Assembly: GCA_947258835.1 (NCBI GenBank)
Contig: CAMYJY010000154.1
Coordinates: forward strand, 1-9,817
DNA: 9,817 nt
Origin: an uncultured Pirellulales bacterium
GTDB taxonomy: Bacteria > Planctomycetota > Planctomycetia > Pirellulales > Lacipirellulaceae
Direction of reading: 5' to 3'
Notes under the pieces: generated by a model
What the model was told of the DNA's origin: nothing
What the model saw: the letters and a program-made list of their open reading frames with translations, nothing else
Database searches by the model: none
Translations under genes and position numbers: made by a program
In this document: piece after piece, positions 7,089-9,817 of the stretch
How the letters are laid out: each line of letters begins with the position of its first letter
Position numbering within the stretch: position 1 is the first letter of the stretch

Positions 7089-7890
7089 CTTCGCATTGCC
7101 CGTTCTCTCGCTGTTGGTGGCCGTGGCCCTGTCGTTGGCCATCACGCGCGTGGCTACCGTGGCGCTGATGCTGACGGGGCTGTCCAGGGAAGCGGCCCGT
7201 TTTCAAGCCCGCTCCGCGTTCACCGGGGTGGGATTTACCACCACCGAGGCCGAATCCATCACGGGTCATCCGGTGCGGCGACATATCGTGATGGCTTTGA
7301 TGCTGTTGGGCAATGTGGGAATCGCCACGGTGATTGCCACCACCATGATTACCCTGCTGAATTTGCAGTCCGAGCGTGGCCAGTCCAATAGTGACTGGTT
7401 GTTGGATCTCAGCCTGCTGCTGATCGGGCTGTTCTTCTTGTGGGTGCTTTCCCAGAGCCGCTGGGTGGAAAAACAGCTCAACCGCTGGATCGCCTTCGCG
7501 CTGGGTCGTTTTACCCATTTGGAAGTGCGTGACTATGTTTCTTTATTGAACTTATCCAATGGCTTTTCGGTAACCGAAATGGTGGTCGAACCGGACGACT
7601 GGGTGGCAGAAAAAAGTTTGGTGCAACTGGGCTTGGCCCGTGAGGGCATCTTGGTCCTCGGCATTCATCGCCGCGCAGGCCACTACGTTGGTGCCCCTTC
7701 CGGCGACAGCCGCTTGGGAACCGGGGATGCCCTGGTCATCTATGGACCCCTGGAACGCCTGCAAGAGCTGGATAGCCGCAAGCAAGGCCCAGCCGGCGAT
7801 CAGGCCCACCTCGTCGCCCAGCAGGCGTATGCCGAGTACTTGTCGCGGCTCCGCCAACGGGATGTCCCGCCCTCAAAAGCCCTGCCTTAG
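7078..7890 (+). CDS. Membrane protein with RCK_C (TrkA-C) domain
   Basis: This 270-residue protein has hydrophobic segments at about 5-33, 69-96 and 107-127, then a cytoplasmic RCK_C/TrkA-C domain (about 158-228, LSNGFSVTEMVV...GDALVIYGPLERL). RCK_C domains usually bind small ligands and gate potassium or other ion transporters. Between the first two helices lies RSAFTGVGFTTTEAESI (45-61). It recalls the filter loops of TrkH/KtrB-type potassium transporters, so a membrane-pore-membrane unit is possible; this is inference. There is no Rossmann-type RCK_N domain, and the function of such proteins is unknown to me. The ATG at 7078 overlaps the preceding gene (stop 7086-7088) in another frame and lacks a good ribosome site, implying translational coupling with the kinase-like gene. 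The tail (about 235-270) is hydrophilic. The RCK_C assignment is firm; the transport role is not. Confidence 0.8.
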   Translation: MPFSFALPVLSLLVAVALSLAITRVATVALMLTGLSREAARFQARSAFTGVGFTTTEAESITGHPVRRHIVMALMLLGNVGIATVIATTMITLLNLQSERGQSNSDWLLDLSLLLIGLFFLWVLSQSRWVEKQLNRWIAFALGRFTHLEVRDYVSLLNLSNGFSVTEMVVEPDDWVAEKSLVQLGLAREGILVLGIHRRAGHYVGAPSGDSRLGTGDALVIYGPLERLQELDSRKQGPAGDQAHLVAQQAYAEYLSRLRQRDVPPSKALP

Positions 7891-7891
7891 A

Positions 7892-7981
7892 GCAGCTTAC
7901 GAAAACACGTGGTTGTGATCCACGTGAAAACCAAGGGGAGCCACGCGGTGCGATGGCAGCACAACACATTTTCGAAATTTT
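7892..7981 (+). repeat. 90-nt palindromic dispersed repeat, left copy beside glnA
   Basis: This segment aligns without gaps to the reverse complement of 9501-9590, with 68 of 90 positions identical by hand count. It starts 2 nt after the stop of the RCK_C gene and ends just before the 15-bp tandem array. It contains CACGTGG/CCACGTG (7906-7912 with 7920-7926, 7-nt loop). Its outer ends (cgaaaa...ttttcg) are also complementary, so the transcript can fold from either strand. It could be a REP/MITE-like element or a shared terminator or processing module between the convergent genes. Confidence 0.7.
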
Positions 7982-7985
7982 CTGT

Positions 7986-8051
7986 AAAAATCCCCGCCTT
8001 AAAAATCCCCGCCTTAAAAATCCCCACCTTAAAAATCCCCGCCTTAAAAAT
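7986..8051. repeat. Tandem 15-bp repeat overlapping the glnA stop
   Basis: There are four units of AAAAATCCCCGCCTT (7986-8000, 8001-8015, 8016-8030, 8031-8045) and a 6-nt partial unit (8046-8051). The third unit differs by one base (G to A). On the minus strand each unit reads GGCGGGGATTTTTAA, so the glnA ending GAT TTT TAA (Asp-Phe-stop) is copied again in the same frame after the true stop at 8044-8046. The array has no spacers and the unit is short, so it is not a CRISPR. Confidence 0.95.
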
Positions 8052-9471
8052 CGTAGTACAAACAGAACTCATAGGGGTGGGGCCGCAGGGCGATGGCATC
8101 CACCTCGTTTTTCTGTTTGTACGTAATCCAGGTATTGATCACGTCCTCGGTGAAGACATCTCCCCGGAGTAAAAACTCATGGTCGGCGGACAAGGCATCC
8201 AAGGCAGCGCCCAGTGAGCCGGGCGTGGTCGGCACTTTGGAAAGTTCCTCCGGTTCCAGGTCGTAGATATCTTTGTCGAGCGGTTCACCCGGGTGAATCT
8301 TGTTTTGAATTCCATCCAAGGCTGCCATCATCAAGGCTGAAAAGGCCAGGTAGGGATTCGAGCTGGGATCCGGGCAGCGAAATTCGATACGTTTGGACTT
8401 GGGACTGGGGCTGTACATCGGGATCCGGCAAGCAGCCGAGCGATTCCGCTGGGAGTAGGCCAAATTCACGGGCGCTTCGTAGCCCGGCACCAGCCGCTTG
8501 TAACTATTGGTGGTGGGATTGGTAAATGCCAGCACGGCCGGGGCATGTGCCAAAATCCCTCCAATGGCATAGAGGGCTTCATCGCTCAGGCCGGCATACC
8601 CACCGCCGGCAAAGAGGGGCTGGTCGCCCTTCCAGAAAGATATGTGCGTATGCATGCCTGAGCCATTGTCGCTAAAGATGGGTTTGGGCATGAAGGTGAC
8701 TGTCTTGCCATGCTGGTGCGCGACATTCTTAATGATGTACTTATACAAGCACATCGAATCGGCCATTTCCACCAGTTCGGCATAGTGCAGATCAATCTCC
8801 GACTGGCCTCCCGTGGCAACCTCATGGTGTTGGGCCTCCACATCCAAGCCACAATCGATCATGGTTTGCATCATTTCATTCCGCAAATCCATCAATTGGT
8901 CGGCCGGCGGACAGGGAAAATAGCCTTCCTTGTGACGCAGTTTATGTCCCAGATTACGGCCTTCACCGCGGGCGCGGTAATCGGTCCCGCGGTTCCACTC
9001 GCCTTCGGTACTATCTATGAAGAAGTAGCCACTGTTGGGTGTTTGATCGAAACGAATATCGTCAAACACGAAAAACTCAGCCTCCGGCCCAATTTGGCAG
9101 CTGTCGGCAATCCCCGTACTCCGCAGATAATTCATGGCTTTCCGCGCCACGTTCCGCGGATCGCGGGTGTAGTCTTCACGGGTAATCGGATCTTGAATAT
9201 TGCAGATCATGCACAAGGTCGGCAGTGCGGTGAACGGGTCGAGGAAGGCCGTCGCCGGTTGGGGCACCAGCAGCATGTCGCTTTCATTGATCGCTTGCCA
9301 GCCCCGAATGCTGGAGCCGTCGAACCCCAGGCCATCTTCAAAAACTTCTTCATCCAGTTTGGCGACGGGAATCGTAAAATGCTGCCACAGCCCGGGAAAA
9401 TCCATGAAACGCAAATCCACGGCTTTGACACCACGCTCCCGACAGAGCGCCAATACATCTTGCGGCGACAT
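8044..9471 (-). CDS. glnA: Glutamine synthetase type I
   Basis: This 475-residue enzyme joins ammonia to glutamate using ATP and is the main cytoplasmic entry of nitrogen into glutamine. Its length fits bacterial GSI, a dodecamer. Signatures in order are GFDGSSIRGW (49-58), the metal-binding GPEAEFFVFD (128-137, Glu130 and Glu132), EVATGGQSEID (217-227), NGSGMHTH (269-276), the ATP/glutamate region NPTTNSYKRLVPGYEAP (318-334, flap Glu332), RNRSA (342-346) and RIEFRCPD (361-368). KDIYDLEPEE (400-409) carries Tyr403, matching the adenylylated Tyr397 of Escherichia coli, so control by GlnE-type adenylylation is likely (GSI-beta). The ATG at 9471 has an AGGAGG site (plus-strand cctcct, 9478-9483) 6 nt upstream. 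It converges on the EPS locus and appears unrelated to it in function. Its stop lies inside a 15-bp tandem repeat, and palindromic repeats flank the gene on both sides. No PII or ntr genes are in view. Confidence 0.98.
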   Translation of the reverse strand: MSPQDVLALCRERGVKAVDLRFMDFPGLWQHFTIPVAKLDEEVFEDGLGFDGSSIRGWQAINESDMLLVPQPATAFLDPFTALPTLCMICNIQDPITREDYTRDPRNVARKAMNYLRSTGIADSCQIGPEAEFFVFDDIRFDQTPNSGYFFIDSTEGEWNRGTDYRARGEGRNLGHKLRHKEGYFPCPPADQLMDLRNEMMQTMIDCGLDVEAQHHEVATGGQSEIDLHYAELVEMADSMCLYKYIIKNVAHQHGKTVTFMPKPIFSDNGSGMHTHISFWKGDQPLFAGGGYAGLSDEALYAIGGILAHAPAVLAFTNPTTNSYKRLVPGYEAPVNLAYSQRNRSAACRIPMYSPSPKSKRIEFRCPDPSSNPYLAFSALMMAALDGIQNKIHPGEPLDKDIYDLEPEELSKVPTTPGSLGAALDALSADHEFLLRGDVFTEDVINTWITYKQKNEVDAIALRPHPYEFCLYYDF

Positions 9472-9500
9472 AGTTTTCCTCCTGGCAGATAGGTTTACAG

Positions 9501-9590
9501 CAAATTTCGAAAATACGTGGTTGTGTCACCGGGTCGCGTGGCTCCCCTCGGTTTGCGCGAGGGCGACAACCACGGATTTTGGTAAGTTGC
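9501..9590 (-). repeat. 90-nt palindromic dispersed repeat, right copy beside glnA
   Basis: This is the inverted partner of 7892-7981. Its own arms, aaaatacgtggttgt (9510-9524) and acaaccacggatttt (9566-9580), are complementary at 14 of 15 positions. Between them ccctcg (9544-9549) and cgaggg (9558-9563) can form an inner stem. It begins 30 nt upstream of the glnA start codon, so it would be part of the glnA leader if transcription starts further out. Confidence 0.75.
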
Positions 9591-9620
9591 TTGAGGGTAA
9601 GGCAATGCCGACACCTTAAC

Positions 9621-9670
9621 AAAAAAACACCCCGCTTCGCCAGCACTGGCGAAGCGGGGTGTGGATTTTT
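9621..9670. terminator. Strong bidirectional intrinsic terminator upstream of glnA
   Basis: A perfect 16-bp stem (9627-9642 with 9647-9662, loop GCAC) is flanked by seven A residues on the left (9621-9627) and TTTTT on the right (9666-9670). On the minus strand the hairpin is followed by a T7 tract, the stronger direction. It probably ends a minus-strand transcript from beyond the window, or a rightward one. It could instead be an attenuator if glnA transcription begins to its right. Confidence 0.85.
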
Positions 9671-9726
9671 GGCGATCACCCTGGGAAGGATGCATAAACG
9701 CACGGCTTAGAACGTGTTTTTAGGCG

Positions 9727-9761
9727 TTGGGCAGATGAGAACTTACCCATCGACAGCCCAA
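9727..9761. repeat. Imperfect hairpin near the window end
   Basis: TTGGGC (9727-9732) pairs with GCCCAA (9756-9761), and inside it GATG (9734-9737) pairs with CATC (9748-9751) across a small internal loop. There is no U-tract, and its function is unknown. Confidence 0.4.
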
Positions 9762-9791
9762 TGGAGTCGCTTCGCGGGGATTTTCGATCAT

Positions 9792-9817
9792 GCGGCAGGT
9801 AAAAACTTACCTGCCGC
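9792..9817. repeat. Perfect 11-bp hairpin at the window edge
   Basis: gcggcaggtaa (9792-9802) and ttacctgccgc (9807-9817) are fully complementary around the loop AAAC. The window stops exactly at the end of the right arm, so any following U-tract or longer stem is not visible. It may be a terminator of a neighbouring gene or an operator. Confidence 0.55.

Larger units (their letters stand above)
9472..9817 (-). other. glnA upstream region with several hairpins, no gene
   Basis: These 346 nt hold no convincing gene on either strand. From glnA outward they contain the ribosome site, the 90-nt palindromic repeat (9501-9590), a strong terminator-like hairpin (9627-9662) and two more hairpins at 9727-9761 and 9792-9817. 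The glnA promoter should lie here, but no clear sigma70 or sigma54 site was found; the nearest sigma54-like match has a GG-GC spacing of 11 nt instead of 10. Confidence 0.6.

Noticed and set aside
7986..8051. CRISPR-like array
   Set aside because: The repeats are 15 bp and directly adjacent with no unique spacers, and no cas genes are present.
7909..8172. Small protein with KIPALKIPTL repeats reading through the tandem array
   Set aside because: The repeats are explained by in-frame 15-bp duplication at the glnA end. The frame runs into antisense glnA and lacks a ribosome site.
8710..9492. 260-codon open frame on the plus strand opposite glnA
   Set aside because: It is antisense to strongly conserved glnA codons and resembles no known protein.
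9561..9580. Sigma54 (-24/-12) promoter for glnA
   Set aside because: The GG and GC elements are 11 nt apart rather than 10, and the flanking bases do not fit the consensus.
7892..9590. Insertion sequence or transposon carrying glnA
   Set aside because: No transposase is present and no target-site duplication was found. The inverted copies are only 76 percent identical, so recent transposition is not supported.

Overview
The window looks like a chromosomal segment from a planctomycete, probably of the Pirellulales type. This is judged from recognised protein families, not from a database search. The clues are an exosortase paired with an EpsI-like partner, a chain-length/tyrosine-kinase-like protein of planctomycete style (GLWLLPAG, LLIDGDLREPALH), and a secreted protein with the GYxxTxWRPWPG motif that I associate with planctomycete hypothetical proteins. 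The sequence is GC-rich by eye. No rRNA, tRNA, insertion sequence or CRISPR array was seen.

Positions 1-7890 form one envelope and exopolysaccharide locus built around a divergent promoter region (2902-3282). Leftward (minus strand) it encodes a Wza-like polysaccharide export lipoprotein (1837-2901), a secreted protein of unknown function (927-1661) and an EpsI-family exosortase partner (79-798). Rightward (plus strand) it encodes an exosortase with an intact Cys/Arg/His active site (3283-4386), a 459-nt stretch without a convincing gene, a chain-length determinant/BY-kinase-like protein broken into two reading frames (4846-5484 and 5469-7088), and a membrane protein with an RCK_C (TrkA-C) domain (7078-7890) that overlaps the end of the kinase-like gene. 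The likely joint task is export of an extracellular polysaccharide (Wza-like channel plus Wzc-like regulator), with C-terminal sorting of surface proteins by the exosortase. No sorted target protein with a recognisable C-terminal signal lies in the window.

Positions 7891-9817 hold a separate unit: glnA, a type I glutamine synthetase with its adenylylation tyrosine, on the minus strand and convergent with the EPS locus. It lies between two 90-nt copies of an imperfect-palindromic element in inverted orientation (7892-7981 and 9501-9590, 68/90 identical without gaps). A 15-bp tandem repeat (7986-8051) overlaps the glnA stop codon and repeats that stop in frame. Upstream of glnA are a strong bidirectional terminator-like hairpin (9627-9662) and two further hairpins at the window edge.

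The most unusual points are: (i) the broken chain-length/kinase gene, whose P-loop has Met and Thr where Gly and the catalytic Lys are expected while the other Walker motifs remain; (ii) the inverted-repeat pair bracketing glnA; (iii) the multiplied glnA stop codon; and (iv) a possible membrane-pore-membrane arrangement with a filter-like TGVGF motif in the RCK_C protein. I did not find a clearly new multi-gene system.
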